A stretch of DNA of 64,000 nucleotides from JBCCYM01 sp039190005 (GCA_039190005.1 JBCCYM010000002.1:13256-77255); one strand, 5' to 3'; positions 44,895-55,063 are shown, numbered from the stretch's first letter. Notes: generated by a model not told the origin, from the letters alone. Numbers and translations: made by a program.

Positions 44895-46088
44895 ATGACA
44901 ACAACAGATTTAACTTTAATAAAAAAAGGTTTAGAAGAAATTCTAGTTGAAGAAGAACTCGAGCAAAAACTTAATTCAGGTCAGGTATTGCGTGTTAAAG
45001 CCGGATTTGATCCTACCGCACCTGATTTGCATTTGGGACATACGGTATTAATCAATAAACTAAGACAATTTCAGGATTTAGGGCATCAGGTCTATTTTAT
45101 TATTGGTGATTTCACCGCGATGATAGGTGATCCCACCGGCAAAAATAAAACCCGGCCACCATTGAGCAAAGAAGAAGTGGTGGAAAACGCTAAAACCTAC
45201 GAAAAGCAGGTGTTTAAAATACTGGATAGAGATAAAACCGAGATTGTGTTTAATTCCGCGTGGTTGAGTGAATTGTCACCGGATCAACTGGTGCGTTTGG
45301 CATCCAATTACACCGTTGCGCGCATGTTGGAGCGTGATGATTTTGGCAAGCGTTACGCCAGTAATCAACCGATTGCGCTGCATGAGTTTTTGTATCCATT
45401 GTTCCAGGGGTATGATTCAGTGGCGCTAGAATCTGACTTTGAACTTGGCGGCACCGATCAGAAATTTAATTTGTTAGTGGGCAGAGAGTTACAGCGACAA
45501 CATCAGCAACGTCCGCAAACGGTGCTGACATTGCCGCTGCTGGAAGGTTTAGATGGCGTTGCCAAAATGTCAAAATCGCAGGGTAACTATATTGCCATTG
45601 ATGACGCGCCGACCGAAATGTTTGGTAAGCTGATGTCTTTGTCGGATACCTTAATGTGGCGTTATTATGATTTGATCAGTTTTAAAACACCTGATGAAAT
45701 CGATCAACTAAAACAATCCGTTGCTGATGGCAAAAATCCACGCGATGTCAAAATCGTATTGGCAAAAGAGATCATTAGCCGTTTTCATAGCAAGATCGAT
45801 GCTGATGCCGCTGAAGTCGATTTTATTCAGCGCTTTCAGAAAAACCAGATGCCTGAAAACATTCCCGCAATAAATTTACCGACGGTTAATGGCGAGTTAG
45901 GCATAGCGCGACTGTTGAAAGAAGCGCAGTTGGTTTCCAGTACCTCTGAAGCGAATCGCATGATCAATCAGGGCGCGGTCAGAATAGACGGTGAAAAGAT
46001 CAGCGATCGCACATTGCAACTAAAATCAGGCACGCATCATATCTATCAAGTTGGCAAGCGTCATTTTGCTCAGGTAAAATTGGATTAG
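44895..46088 (+). CDS. tyrS: Tyrosyl-tRNA synthetase
   Basis: Class I synthetase of 397 residues. HLGH (HIGH equivalent) lies in [15 protein letters not shown], and KMSKSQGN near residue 229. A C-terminal S4 domain spans about 335-397 ([28 protein letters not shown]). The sequence ([16 protein letters not shown]) is the TyrRS subtype widespread in gammaproteobacteria other than E. coli. Its location at the end of the aromatic-acid region is functionally suggestive: the consumer of tyrosine sits next to its synthesis genes. Confidence 0.96.
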   Translation: MTTTDLTLIKKGLEEILVEEELEQKLNSGQVLRVKAGFDPTAPDLHLGHTVLINKLRQFQDLGHQVYFIIGDFTAMIGDPTGKNKTRPPLSKEEVVENAKTYEKQVFKILDRDKTEIVFNSAWLSELSPDQLVRLASNYTVARMLERDDFGKRYASNQPIALHEFLYPLFQGYDSVALESDFELGGTDQKFNLLVGRELQRQHQQRPQTVLTLPLLEGLDGVAKMSKSQGNYIAIDDAPTEMFGKLMSLSDTLMWRYYDLISFKTPDEIDQLKQSVADGKNPRDVKIVLAKEIISRFHSKIDADAAEVDFIQRFQKNQMPENIPAINLPTVNGELGIARLLKEAQLVSSTSEANRMINQGAVRIDGEKISDRTLQLKSGTHHIYQVGKRHFAQVKLD

Positions 46089-46094
46089 TATCAC

Positions 46095-46130
46095 TTCAAC
46101 GTGCGAATTTGCGTTGGGTATAGCAAGATG
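46095..46130 (+). repeat. Degraded end of the MITE-like element
   Basis: CTTCAACGTGCGAATTTGCG then TTGGGTATA. The GCGTTGGGTATA end matches the right end of the element at 28628-28840, and CTTCAAC(G/A)TGCGA(A/G)TTTGC recurs at 29886-29904 between rpn and its tail copy. Low-level remnant in the 101-base tyrS-accA gap. Confidence 0.45.
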
Positions 46131-46189
46131 GCGATAAATTTGTTACAGTATTCGAAGTTTATCCTGATCTTGAATGAGGAAGCCAGCGC

Positions 46190-47140
46190 ATGAATATGAA
46201 TTTTTTGGATTTTGAACAGCCGATTGCTGAACTTGAAGCTAAAATCAACGAGTTAAGATTATTAGGCTCAGACACTGAAATTAATATCGGGGAAGAAATC
46301 GCTAAATTACAGAAAAAAAGTGAACAGTTAACAAAAACGGTTTTTGCTAAATTAACACCGATGCAAATCGTGCAGATCGCTCGTCATGTCAATCGACCGC
46401 ATACTTCCGATTATATTCAACATATTTTTACTGATTTTGATGAATTATATGGCGATCGTCATTATGGCAAAGGCGCGTCGATTATTGCCGGCATAGGGCG
46501 TTTAAACGGTTCGCCGGTAATGATTATCGGCAATGAAAAAGGACGTAAAACCGCCGATAAATTGACACGAAATTTCGGGATGCCGTCGCCGGAAGATTAT
46601 CGTAAAGCCTTGCGACTGATGCAGATGGCTGAAAAATTCAAATTACCTATTATTACCCTTATCGATACCCCAGGCGCCTATCCCGGCATTAGCGCCGAAG
46701 AACACAACCAGAGTGAAGCAATCGCGCGTAATCTTATCATCATGTCCAAACTGAAAACACCGATTATTTGTGTGATTACCGGCGAAGGCGGATCAGGTGG
46801 CGCCTTGGCGTTAGGGGTGGGAGATAAAGTTTTTATGTTGCAATATAGTGTCTATTCAGTGATTTCACCGGAGGGGTGCGCGTCGATTTTATGGAAAACA
46901 GCCGATCATGCCGCTCAGGCTGCGGAAGCTTTAGGCGTTACCGCCAATCGGATTAAAAAATTGGGCTTGATTGACGATGTCATCGACGAGCCTTTAGGTG
47001 GCGCTCATCGTGATGTGCCGGCAGTGATGGCTAGTGTTAAACAAATGCTTACTCAAACGCTATCTCAACTGACCATGATGGATGAAGAGGCGTTATTAGC
47101 AAAACGTTATCAACGGTTATTGAATTGTCGTGCCATGTGA
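46190..47140 (+). CDS. accA: Acetyl-CoA carboxylase carboxyltransferase, alpha subunit
   Basis: Transfers the carboxyl group from carboxybiotin to acetyl-CoA, with AccD, in the first step of fatty-acid synthesis. The product is 316 residues (E. coli 319). An N-terminal coiled helix is followed by the crotonase-like core with [34 protein letters not shown] and [14 protein letters not shown], all conserved. GAGGAAG precedes ATG 46190. tilS begins inside its last codons, reproducing the common accA-tilS pair. Confidence 0.97.
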   Translation: MNMNFLDFEQPIAELEAKINELRLLGSDTEINIGEEIAKLQKKSEQLTKTVFAKLTPMQIVQIARHVNRPHTSDYIQHIFTDFDELYGDRHYGKGASIIAGIGRLNGSPVMIIGNEKGRKTADKLTRNFGMPSPEDYRKALRLMQMAEKFKLPIITLIDTPGAYPGISAEEHNQSEAIARNLIIMSKLKTPIICVITGEGGSGGALALGVGDKVFMLQYSVYSVISPEGCASILWKTADHAAQAAEALGVTANRIKKLGLIDDVIDEPLGGAHRDVPAVMASVKQMLTQTLSQLTMMDEEALLAKRYQRLLNCRAM

Positions 47141-48101
47141 TCTTGATGTTGTCGCCGCGTTACAACTTTTTTTAAGCAATATCAATAAAGACGCGCGGTT
47201 ATGGATTGCTTATAGCGGTGGTGTCGATTCTCACGTATTGCTGCATGGTCTACACCATTTGCGGCCAAATGTATCTTTAAATGCCATTCATGTGAATCAT
47301 CAGCTTCAAGCCGTGGCGTCAAGCTGGGCGGCGCATTGTCAGGACGTTTGCCGGCAATTGGCGATTCCTTTTTATCTTGAAAATGTGAATATCCAGACTA
47401 AACCGGGTGAAAGTCAAGAAGCGGTAGCGCGCCACGCGCGTTATAAACTACTTAAAACCTATGTATCGCCCGGTGATTATTTGCTGACAGCACATCATTT
47501 ACAGGATCAGGCCGAGACATGTTTATTACAATTATTGCGCGGTGCCGGTCCCAAAGGTTTAGCGGCAATGCCAGCGTTGACATCGTTTGCCGATGCCGCC
47601 CATCTGGCGCGACCATTGCTTCATGTGGATAAACGCATGATAGTCGATTATGCCAGAACCCATCAATTAAACTGGGTGGATGATGCGAGTAATGAAGACG
47701 TATCGTATGATAGGAATTTCATACGTCATCAAATCTTGCCATTATTGCGTCAACGACGACCAAGTCTTGATAAAGCCTTAGCGCGCAGCGCCCGTCACTG
47801 TGCTGAAGCAACCGCATTATCAAACGCGTTAGCGGAAATGGATTTTGTTGCCATTAAAATAGATGGAGAGCAAGGTATTTCAGCCACACAATTAAAAAAA
47901 CTATCGGCAATGCGCCAGCGCAATGTCATCCGTTACTGGTTGCAACAACAAGGCATTGTATTGCCGAGTGAAGTTAAGATGACACATATTTTGCAGGATA
48001 TTATTTATTCACGCCATCAAGCGCGTCCCTGTGTGACTTGGGGAAATTACGCGATTAAACGGGTGAAAGATCACATTTTTTTGTTAGCTGAATCGAATTG
48101 A
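47130..48101 (+). CDS. tilS: tRNA(Ile)-lysidine synthase, short form
   Basis: Modifies C34 of tRNA-Ile(CAU) to lysidine so that it reads AUA. The PP-loop [17 protein letters not shown] is near residue 21; [19 protein letters not shown] and [25 protein letters not shown] are family signatures. At 323 residues it lacks the C-terminal TilS_C domain of E. coli (432 residues), a variation known in other bacteria. It starts with GTG 47130 overlapping accA by 11 bases. Confidence 0.93.
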   Translation: MPCDLDVVAALQLFLSNINKDARLWIAYSGGVDSHVLLHGLHHLRPNVSLNAIHVNHQLQAVASSWAAHCQDVCRQLAIPFYLENVNIQTKPGESQEAVARHARYKLLKTYVSPGDYLLTAHHLQDQAETCLLQLLRGAGPKGLAAMPALTSFADAAHLARPLLHVDKRMIVDYARTHQLNWVDDASNEDVSYDRNFIRHQILPLLRQRRPSLDKALARSARHCAEATALSNALAEMDFVAIKIDGEQGISATQLKKLSAMRQRNVIRYWLQQQGIVLPSEVKMTHILQDIIYSRHQARPCVTWGNYAIKRVKDHIFLLAESN

Positions 48102-48165
48102 TGCGATAGCCGCGAACGCTTTCGTTATTTAAGCTTAAAGCCGTAGTTGGCGATAAGATGAGAGT

Positions 48166-48297
48166 GTACTCTTCGACAGGTTCAGGGCAGCAGGCTCAGG
48201 GCCCTCAGTCTTAACGTATAAGATGGCTGAGCTTGTCGAAGCCAGAGCACGTACTTGGAAAACTTGTGATGTTCTTTGACCGGGCTCAGGGACCTTA
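48166..48297 (+). repeat. Mosaic of family A repeats and a 60-base companion unit
   Basis: TCTTCGACAGGTTCAGGG, then AACGTATAAGATGGCTGAGC, TTGTCGAAGCCAGAGCACGT and GAAAACTTGTGATG, then a degenerate core. The companion unit recurs twice at 59560-59740. It fills the convergent tilS/methyltransferase gap. Confidence 0.75.
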
Positions 48298-48318
48298 GGC
48301 GCCACTGCCGTTTAAGGT

Positions 48319-49077
48319 TTAATGCTGCCAAACATCAACTCTTGCCGGTGGAAAATTCATGCGGACAATTTTTCTTTTTATTAAGTTAAGATCTGTAGGC
48401 ATATACGCTTCGTTGTGTTTGAGTCGGTAGGTAAACTGGATATATTTGCCATCTTTAGGTAAAACAGAGGTGATTTGTTTTAGAATGCCTTGACACATGT
48501 GGTAGGGCAGTGAACGCAACGGTAAACTGGAAATAATGTGTTTAACGCCATGATGATCTTTAATGAGTCTGGATAGCTCTAGCGCGTTTCCTTGAATGAC
48601 TTTCACTTCGGGAAAATTTAAGCGCAATTTATCGGCTAAATTGGGGGAATATTCAACCGCAATAATCTGTTTGGGCGGTATGCCCGCCTTGATGAGTGAT
48701 TTTATCACCACACCGGTACCGGCGCCAAGATCAATAATCATATCATTAGGTTTGCAGTCTAGTGTGTGTGATACCATTTCCCGAGTGAGAAATCGTGAGC
48801 TGGGGATGACAGAACCGGTGGCGCGTGGGTTAATAATAAATTCCCTGAGAAATTGAAAAAGATGGGCTTGCGGTTTATATATTTTTTTTAAAAAAAGGTG
48901 CGTTTTATGTATAACAGGTATTTTTTTGCACGCGAATCTGTAGCAATACCCTAATGACCATTGTAAAGTGCAGTAAATCAGCTCTGATAATTTATATAAA
49001 ATTCTCAATATCAGGTATTTATTTATCCAATTATGCAGTATTTTCCAGGGTGTAGTAATTTCGTAACTGTTATTCAT
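48319..49077 (-). CDS. SAM-dependent methyltransferase, PmtA-like
   Basis: Product of 252 residues. After an unusual N-terminal extension of about 75 residues with hydrophobic stretches, the conserved part begins FLREFIINPRATGSVIPSS. SAM motif I is IIDLGAGTGVVIKSLI, motif II AVEYSPNLADKL, and the post-motif is ISSLPLRSLP. This pattern is shared by phosphatidylethanolamine N-methyltransferases (PmtA) and distant rRNA dimethylases. Phosphatidylcholine synthesis is therefore possible but unproven. It starts 6 bases after the membrane-protein gene upstream and is probably co-transcribed. Confidence 0.75.
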   Translation of the reverse strand: MNNSYEITTPWKILHNWINKYLILRILYKLSELIYCTLQWSLGYCYRFACKKIPVIHKTHLFLKKIYKPQAHLFQFLREFIINPRATGSVIPSSRFLTREMVSHTLDCKPNDMIIDLGAGTGVVIKSLIKAGIPPKQIIAVEYSPNLADKLRLNFPEVKVIQGNALELSRLIKDHHGVKHIISSLPLRSLPYHMCQGILKQITSVLPKDGKYIQFTYRLKHNEAYMPTDLNLIKRKIVRMNFPPARVDVWQH

Positions 49078-49083
49078 GTTAAA

Positions 49084-49854
49084 TTAATTTTCCTCAATCA
49101 CTCTTTCTTCAATTAACATCTGTCTACGGTGTGTTATTGTAAGATATAGAACAAGTACAACAATAACCGCCAGAGATAACAACGCGGTTGTGCCGTCACC
49201 AAGACCAAGTCCGCCATGCGACTTGGGTTTGCCTATCCAGTCGGCGCCCGCGGCACCAAATGGTCGGGTTAGAATGTAGGCTATCCAAAAAAGCGCGATT
49301 TTGTTTATTCTAAATAGATATAAAATAAGCGGTATCACAATCATGCAGGCGCCAAATATTAATGTCGCGTCTAAAAAGCCAAAATGCAATCGACCGGCAA
49401 CTAAATCACCGGCAGCGGTTCCCAAGCAAAAGGTAAAGAATATCACTACCCAGTAATATTTCTCCCGCTTAGCGGTATGAACATAGTGAGGATCTAGCGT
49501 GCCTTCACTTTTATACCATAACCGTAGGGTAAAAAGTAGTAGCGCGATGAATATAAGTGTTGATACTTCAAGGGGCACACCGATAAAATGCACCGTGTCT
49601 GAAAACATGGTGCCAAATATTGCCACAAAAATAATCACAGTCCAATACATCCAGGGGACGTAACGTTTAAATCGCATTTGTATGATGACTGACGAAATGA
49701 GCGCTATAAAAGCAACGATAACAGCGCCAGGGGCGGAAAATTGATAGAAGAAATCAGCACTGGCCTCACCAACTGTTGTCGAAATGATTTTTATGATCCA
49801 GAAGAAAATGGTGATGCTGGCGACTCTGTTGACTAAATTGTCAGAAGTGTTCAT
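49084..49854 (-). CDS. Multi-pass membrane protein, COG4705-like
   Basis: Product of 256 residues with about eight TM helices. Three related helix segments recur: FWIIKIISTTVGEASADFF, FFTFCLGTAAGDLVAG and IAYILTRPFGAAGADWIG, each with a small-residue/Gly/Asp pattern, suggesting an internal duplication. This resembles the uncharacterised COG4705 membrane-anchored family; I recall no established substrate. A conserved SHGGLGLGDGTTALLSL loop precedes the last helix. It forms a two-gene unit with the PmtA-like methyltransferase. Confidence 0.7.
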   Translation of the reverse strand: MNTSDNLVNRVASITIFFWIIKIISTTVGEASADFFYQFSAPGAVIVAFIALISSVIIQMRFKRYVPWMYWTVIIFVAIFGTMFSDTVHFIGVPLEVSTLIFIALLLFTLRLWYKSEGTLDPHYVHTAKREKYYWVVIFFTFCLGTAAGDLVAGRLHFGFLDATLIFGACMIVIPLILYLFRINKIALFWIAYILTRPFGAAGADWIGKPKSHGGLGLGDGTTALLSLAVIVVLVLYLTITHRRQMLIEERVIEEN

Positions 49855-49950
49855 TGCTTAATTTCGTCCCAAATAATGTATTTTAACGTCGAGAGCATAC
49901 CATACTATTTTGAAATTTCCAGGTAACAATCTGTAAATTTATAAATCAGC

Positions 49951-50877
49951 TCAACTGTCTTCTATTTCATTCGCAAAACTGATGGTTGCATCAATACGAT
50001 CACAGTTTAATGTTATCATCAGCAGGCGGTCAATGCCTAAAGCGATACCGGCACAATGGGGTAAGCTGTGTTCTAGCGCGGCCAGGAAACGTTGATCTAT
50101 CGTGACAGCGGCTTTGCCAAGTTGTTGTCTTTTGGCGACATCATTGTTAAAGCGTTGCTGTTGTTCAACAGGGTCACATAATTCATGAAAACCGTTGGCT
50201 AATTCGATGCCGGATAAAAAAAGTTCAAAGCGTTCGGCAATATTGCCATGAATTTTTGCCAGTGCCGCCTGTGATGTTGGATAGTGATAGACAAACGTGG
50301 CTTGTTGTAATGTTGGTTGTAAACAGTGATAAAACAGTAAATCGAGATAATCGTCTTTGCTGTTTAGCTGATCAGTGAAAATATGGTGTTGCATTGCCAG
50401 TTCACGCAGGGTTTTAATATCAACTTGATGCGGATTAATATCAAGATGATGTTCAAATAATGCTTGATAGCTGACGCGTCGCGCGGCTGTGTGAATATCA
50501 AAGACGGTTTGTAACAACGCGTCGGTTTCATCCATTAATTGGTAATGATCAAAACCGGGACGATACCATTCCAGCATGGTAAATTCCTGACGATGATATT
50601 GACCGATTTCTTCGTCGCGAAACGCTTTGCAAATCTGAAAAATAGGCCCACTGCCAGAGGCGAGCAGGCGTTTCATGGCAAATTCAGGCGATGTTTGCAG
50701 GTAATGTCCGGATTTTGTTTGTATGGCATTGATGTGTGGATCGGTGCCGGTACTTGCTGAGAGTAATGGTGTTTCAACTTCGAGAATATTACGCGCTTTA
50801 AAAAAAGCGCGGATATCATCAATGAGCTTAGCGCGCGCTTTTAATGCCGCTAAGCTTGCCGTAGGCTGCCATGACAT
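49951..50877 (-). CDS. epmA: EF-P--(R)-beta-lysine ligase
   Basis: Class II LysRS-like enzyme of 308 residues that attaches beta-lysine to Lys34 of EF-P. Motif 1: ILEVETPLLSASTGTDPHI. Motif 2: FQICKAFRDEEIGQYHRQEFTMLEWYR. Motif 3: GIALGIDRLLMI. The N-terminal anticodon-binding domain of LysRS is absent, which distinguishes EpmA. The gene starts 6 bases after efp, its substrate. The lysine 2,3-aminomutase gene epmB is not in the window. Confidence 0.95.
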   Translation of the reverse strand: MSWQPTASLAALKARAKLIDDIRAFFKARNILEVETPLLSASTGTDPHINAIQTKSGHYLQTSPEFAMKRLLASGSGPIFQICKAFRDEEIGQYHRQEFTMLEWYRPGFDHYQLMDETDALLQTVFDIHTAARRVSYQALFEHHLDINPHQVDIKTLRELAMQHHIFTDQLNSKDDYLDLLFYHCLQPTLQQATFVYHYPTSQAALAKIHGNIAERFELFLSGIELANGFHELCDPVEQQQRFNNDVAKRQQLGKAAVTIDQRFLAALEHSLPHCAGIALGIDRLLMITLNCDRIDATISFANEIEDS

Positions 50878-50883
50878 GATCGA

Positions 50884-51453
50884 TTATTCTTTTACCCGTG
50901 AGACATATTCGCCGGTACGGGTATCAACTTTAACCAGTTCGCCAGTCTGTACAAATAAGGGGACACGCACGGTCGCACCTGATTCCAGTTTGGCCGGTTT
51001 CCCGCCGGTGCCGGCGGTATCACCTTTCACGCCAGGATCGGTTTCACTGATGCGTAGTGTGACAAAATTGGGTGGCAACACCGATAAGGGTTCATTATTC
51101 CACAAGGTTAACTGGCAGATATCATTTTCCTTGAGCCATTGTCGCGCGTCAACCACAGCGGCGGCGGAAGTGGCGTATTGTTCAAAGGTTTCCGGATGCA
51201 TGAAATGCCAGTGTTCGCCATCATTGTATAAATACTGTACTTCGATTTCCATGACATCGGCAGCTTCCAGGCTATCACCTGATTTTAAGGTTTTTTCGAT
51301 CACACGACCGGTCTTTAAGTTACGCATTTTAATACGATTAAAGGCCTGACCTTTTCCCGGTTTTACCATTTCGTTATTGATAATGCTATGTGGATCGCCA
51401 TCGACCAACACGCGCGTGCCATTACGCATTTCATTGGTTGCAAAACTTGCCAT
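50884..51453 (-). CDS. efp: Elongation factor P
   Basis: Rescues ribosomes stalled at polyproline. The product is 189 residues with three beta-barrel domains: KOW-like N-domain with the modified lysine Lys34 in [10 protein letters not shown], central domain ([20 protein letters not shown]), and C-terminal OB domain ending [14 protein letters not shown]. Lys34 and epmA next door agree with beta-lysylation. The 250 bases upstream hold an inverted repeat and a composite repeat; the promoter is not obvious. Confidence 0.97.
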   Translation of the reverse strand: MASFATNEMRNGTRVLVDGDPHSIINNEMVKPGKGQAFNRIKMRNLKTGRVIEKTLKSGDSLEAADVMEIEVQYLYNDGEHWHFMHPETFEQYATSAAAVVDARQWLKENDICQLTLWNNEPLSVLPPNFVTLRISETDPGVKGDTAGTGGKPAKLESGATVRVPLFVQTGELVKVDTRTGEYVSRVKE

Positions 51454-51541
51454 GATTTACTGCCTCTTGTGTTGTTGTCAGTGTGTTTGCTAACGACTGA
51501 CATGAGTTATATAAGGAGCTGCTGAAATCTGAATTTTTTAA

Positions 51542-51570
51542 TAGTTCAAGCAGTGTAACTGCTTGAACTA
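51542..51570. repeat. Perfect 12-bp inverted repeat upstream of efp
   Basis: TAGTTCAAGCAG, spacer TGTAA, CTGCTTGAACTA. It is about 90 bases from the efp start. The T-run lies on the wrong side for termination of the upstream minus-strand gene, so a regulatory or structural role is as likely as termination. Confidence 0.45.
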
Positions 51571-51572
51571 AC

Positions 51573-51622
51573 TGGATTCCCGCCCTTCGACAAGCTCAGG
51601 AACCGCCTACGCGGGAATGACG
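51573..51622 (+). repeat. Family B hairpin split by a family A unit
   Basis: TGGATTCCCGCC at the left and CGCGGGAATGACGG at the right are the two arms of a family B hairpin. Between them is CCTTCGACAAGCTCAGGAACC, a family A core. CCGCC-like bases border both sides. Confidence 0.6.
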
Positions 51623-51703
51623 GAGTCGTCAGAATTCAACAATCTCTTTAATAATATACTAACACAATTACCGCGGTTTTGTTAGTGCTGTTGTCCTGAT
51701 TTT

Positions 51704-52741
51704 TTATAATGGTTCATCGCTAATAGATAAACCATGATTGGTGGCAGCATAGACGATATGATGATAAACATAGACGCCATAAACCTGATTGCCGCCCAAA
51801 CCATTTTCAGTGGTATAATTGCTGAAATGTTCGCCGCCATCTGTGGATATGGATAAACCATGATTGGTGCCGACATAGAGCTCATTGCCATTTACATAAA
51901 TACTCCATGCTTGATCACTACCCAAGCCGTTTTCCATGGTATAATTTCGCAGATGCTGACCATCTTTAGTAAAAACAGACACACCACCGCTGCCATCATA
52001 ATAGGCTGTGGTAGTGTAAATATAATGCGCTGTCACAAATAGATCACTGATGTCATTGCTTTTAAAACCAGTGGTGAAATTTTTGAAATTATAACCACCA
52101 TCAGTTGATATCGATAAGCCACCACCCATGCCATCGTAGTCTGGCGCTGTCGCGGCATAAATTGTTTCACCTTCGGCGTAAACGCTGATCACATTATCGC
52201 TGCTTAAGCCATTGATGGTGGTGCGATTGCTAAAATGTTTGCCACCATCAGTTGAAATAGCTAAACCGCCGGGACCGTCATAATCCTGCGTGGCGACATA
52301 GATGTGTTGACCTTGCACATAGACATCACTGGCATCATTGCTGCCAAAGCCATTTGCTGTGGTATAGTTGGTAAAATGTTCGCCGTTATCATCGGATATG
52401 GATAAGCCACCGGTGTTGCCCTGGCTTGGTACCGTTGCGGCGTAAATTTTGCCATCGGCCGCGTAAGCCGCGAACACAACATTGCTGGCTAAACCATTTT
52501 CGTCAACAGTTTTATTATCAAAAGATTCCCCCTGATTAGTAGAAATTGATAACCCGCCATAAGTCGCCGCGTAAATATCACCGTTTGTGACATAGACATT
52601 TTTGACTAAATTACTGCCAAGCCCCTGTTTGGTGGTGATCGTAGTAAAAAGTCCGGATTTCGTCTGAGCCATGTCATTGGTAATCGAAAGGCTTGCTAAG
52701 CTGGTGAATAGTAGAATAAAGGAAAGAATAGATTTTTTCAT
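51704..52741 (-). CDS. Secreted seven-repeat beta-propeller protein
   Basis: Product of 345 residues with a signal peptide (KKSILSFILLFTSLASLSIT). The rest is seven repeats of about 42-50 residues, each with NGLGSN, a VYV/IYAAT strand pair, and an Asp-box-like GGLSISTDGGEHF. Seven repeats predict a closed seven-bladed propeller. Such BNR/two-component-propeller repeats serve as binding scaffolds or glycosidases; no sialidase catalytic residues are apparent. Repeat 5 is the most diverged, lacking the usual ENGLGS. The gene stands alone. Its role is unknown; an extracellular or periplasmic binding function is inferred. Confidence 0.8.
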   Translation of the reverse strand: MKKSILSFILLFTSLASLSITNDMAQTKSGLFTTITTKQGLGSNLVKNVYVTNGDIYAATYGGLSISTNQGESFDNKTVDENGLASNVVFAAYAADGKIYAATVPSQGNTGGLSISDDNGEHFTNYTTANGFGSNDASDVYVQGQHIYVATQDYDGPGGLAISTDGGKHFSNRTTINGLSSDNVISVYAEGETIYAATAPDYDGMGGGLSISTDGGYNFKNFTTGFKSNDISDLFVTAHYIYTTTAYYDGSGGVSVFTKDGQHLRNYTMENGLGSDQAWSIYVNGNELYVGTNHGLSISTDGGEHFSNYTTENGLGGNQVYGVYVYHHIVYAATNHGLSISDEPL

Positions 52742-52862
52742 GATTGTACTCCTTGTAAAAAATAAAAAAATAATGAAAACGCCTGTTACGGCATGTCATA
52801 GAAGTTTGTTTTGGAAACGTATTGAATTTGCCGTGAATCGGCAAGACACTAAGCTAACAGAA

Positions 52863-52882
52863 AGTTGATGTGCATGTCAACT
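52863..52882. promoter_or_regulatory. 20-bp near-palindrome upstream of the propeller gene
   Basis: AGTTGATGTGCATGTCAACT has perfect outer arms AGTTGA/TCAACT and a TGCA centre. It is 122 bases before the propeller start and could be an operator; the rest of this 250-base gap shows no ORF. Confidence 0.3.
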
Positions 52883-52991
52883 AAAAATTGAGCGACTACT
52901 TAGCAAGTTATTAATATGGCAGCTATATTTATATGGTGAGTCAATCAATGCTTGGTATTAATGTTGAGCGATTGCTATAAGTGGTTGACAT

Positions 52992-54290
52992 TTAGAAAGT
53001 TGGTATACAGTAAAACCAAATATAACTTAATAACAGCGTAATAATAGTCAACGGCAAACCAGCGGCAAAAAAATTCCAAAATGTGATACTGCGGTTGTGA
53101 TGGGATTCAGCCTGTTGAATGACAATCACCGTGCTGGCAGCACTGATAATAAATAAATTACCGGCAAATGTACTGCTGATAGATAAAGCCATTAAATTAT
53201 AGATTGACGTGTGACCAAAATAGGACAGATAAAGTTCAACTAAAGGCATATTGGAGATCAGTTGGCTAACCATAGTGCTGATAATAAATATGTGCGAGAG
53301 CTTGTCTAAGTTAATATTTTTTTTGCTAATAAACTGTTGAATGATACCGCTGTGCCAAACAGTGCCCATGACAATAAACATGGCAATGAAAAAAATCAGT
53401 GTCGACCAGTCAACTCGAGTAACTAATCTAACACGATGGGATGAAAAACAATACAGTGGTAAACAACTGATCAGTCCTATTGTACCTAGGGACAGTTTTG
53501 CTAAGTTCATATTAAATTGGGCTAGCGTATAATAGATAAGCAATATCAGAAATAATAAAATACTTAAAAGAACAGGCCATCTATTGATTGAAGTGGTGTT
53601 CAAACTAATGGTTTGATAACTGGATTGCTGTTTTAAATCACGGCGAAATAAATAACATAACCATAAAAAACAGATGATTAAACTCAGCAAAACCGGCACG
53701 GAGAGGTAATTAAAAAAATCAATAAAAGGCATTGCTAATTGTCCCTGTACGGTAATTAATATATTTTGCGGATTACCGATGGGGCTGAGCGCGCTGCCGA
53801 TGGTGATAGAAAAACACAACGCCAACAGAAATAGTTTCGCGTTAACTTTTGTGGCTTTTGCTAGTAACAGCGCGAGTGGTGTGGCAATAATGGCAACAGT
53901 GTCATTGGTAACTATCGCTGAGATAAATGCGGACATCAGCATGAATCCCAACAGTATTTTCCAGCGAGGCCGCGATTGACCTAATAGGAGTTGGCATAAG
54001 CGACGCGGTAAATCGGTTTCTTGTAAGCCTGAGCCTATACTAAAGACACCGAAAAGAAAACCGATAATATGCCATTGTACCAGTTTTACCGCCGTCATCG
54101 GAGAAACTTGATCGCAGACTAACAGTAACACCGCGCCACCCAGCATGATGTGCCAGATTTTTACCCAGGCCGGTAACCATTGGCGGATAGCGATCAAACA
54201 AAAAACAACGATGAGGATGCTAAAACTTATGGGCATGGATTTTGATAACTGTTCCAAAATTATGTGTGTCAAGGCTTGTTTGCGTGGCAA
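52992..54290 (-). CDS. Anion permease, ArsB/NhaD ion-transporter superfamily
   Basis: Membrane protein of 432 residues with about 11-12 TM helices. Two half-repeats carry re-entrant motifs: AIVTNDTVAIIATPLALLLA with SPIGNPQNILI in the first, and SNMPLVELYLS...STFAGNLFIISAAS in the second. This pattern is typical of the ion-transporter superfamily (ArsB, NhaD, SLC13, CitM). The substrate could be arsenite, sodium/proton or a dicarboxylate; no ars genes are adjacent. A start at the internal Met19 would also leave a complete first helix. Confidence 0.8.
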   Translation of the reverse strand: MPRKQALTHIILEQLSKSMPISFSILIVVFCLIAIRQWLPAWVKIWHIMLGGAVLLLVCDQVSPMTAVKLVQWHIIGFLFGVFSIGSGLQETDLPRRLCQLLLGQSRPRWKILLGFMLMSAFISAIVTNDTVAIIATPLALLLAKATKVNAKLFLLALCFSITIGSALSPIGNPQNILITVQGQLAMPFIDFFNYLSVPVLLSLIICFLWLCYLFRRDLKQQSSYQTISLNTTSINRWPVLLSILLFLILLIYYTLAQFNMNLAKLSLGTIGLISCLPLYCFSSHRVRLVTRVDWSTLIFFIAMFIVMGTVWHSGIIQQFISKKNINLDKLSHIFIISTMVSQLISNMPLVELYLSYFGHTSIYNLMALSISSTFAGNLFIISAASTVIVIQQAESHHNRSITFWNFFAAGLPLTIITLLLSYIWFYCIPTF

Positions 54291-54358
54291 TGACAGATCT
54301 GAATTATAAGCAGTAAAGCAGAATAACGTATCTGCGTCAAGCCTGGCATAGTGCTAGT

Positions 54359-55063
54359 TTAGGCGGGTACCATAAACGCTTGATCGATAGGGGTTTCACC
54401 GTCTAAGAGCGTATAAGTTTTTCGGTAAGTGTTTTTATTTTTCAATACTTCAATAAAACATCGTGCAACATTATCGCGTGATATTTTGCCAAAAGCATTT
54501 AGATTACCTAAAGTAACATTAACTTTCCCGGAACCGATATCTTGTGTTAATATGCCTGTGCGCAGAATAGTGTAGTTAATGCCGGATTCAATAAGGTAGT
54601 TCTCAGCTAATAGTTTTATTTTTACATAGTCATGATATTTTGGATTTTTAGTGGCTCTTAAAAGACCTTCCGGTACCGGTTCATTTATTTCTTGGTAGTA
54701 GTTTATGACATTCTGAATAAATTGATCTGGTTCTTTCTCGGTATGAATTGAACCAATATACAAAAAACGCTTTACATGCTTATTAACAGCGGCGTCAACC
54801 ATATTGACTAGTCCTTGGTAATCAACTCCATGAATATTTTTCCCCCGCGAGCCAGCAACAAAAATAATCGCGTCGAAACCTTCAACGAGCGTGTTAACAT
54901 TATTTTCCAGATCACCAAGTAAGCACGCTGAGCCAAATTGTGTCACTAACTGTTCTTGTTCAGGATTCCGTATGAAGCCGGTGACTTGATGTGTTGTTTG
55001 AGATAATTGTCGTAATAATACTTGTCCGGTTTTGCCACTGGCGCCAACAACTAAAATTTTCAT
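54359..55063 (-). CDS. NAD(P)-binding atypical SDR (YwnB-like)
   Basis: Product of 234 residues. The Rossmann motif VVGASGKTGQVLLRQL is at the N-terminus and VAGSRGKNIHGVDYQGLVNMVDAA follows, typical of the NAD(P)H-binding NmrA/YwnB group. YVKIKLLAENYLIESGINYTILRTG matches the region after the catalytic site, but the classic YxxxK is replaced by YHDYVKIK. The substrate is unknown; members act as reductases or redox sensors. It stands downstream of the desaturase pseudogene. Confidence 0.8.
   Translation of the reverse strand: MKILVVGASGKTGQVLLRQLSQTTHQVTGFIRNPEQEQLVTQFGSACLLGDLENNVNTLVEGFDAIIFVAGSRGKNIHGVDYQGLVNMVDAAVNKHVKRFLYIGSIHTEKEPDQFIQNVINYYQEINEPVPEGLLRATKNPKYHDYVKIKLLAENYLIESGINYTILRTGILTQDIGSGKVNVTLGNLNAFGKISRDNVARCFIEVLKNKNTYRKTYTLLDGETPIDQAFMVPA

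Noticed and set aside
46100..46189. Full second copy of the MITE in front of accA
   Set aside because: Only one end and a short flank match; there is no opposite end, so at most a remnant.
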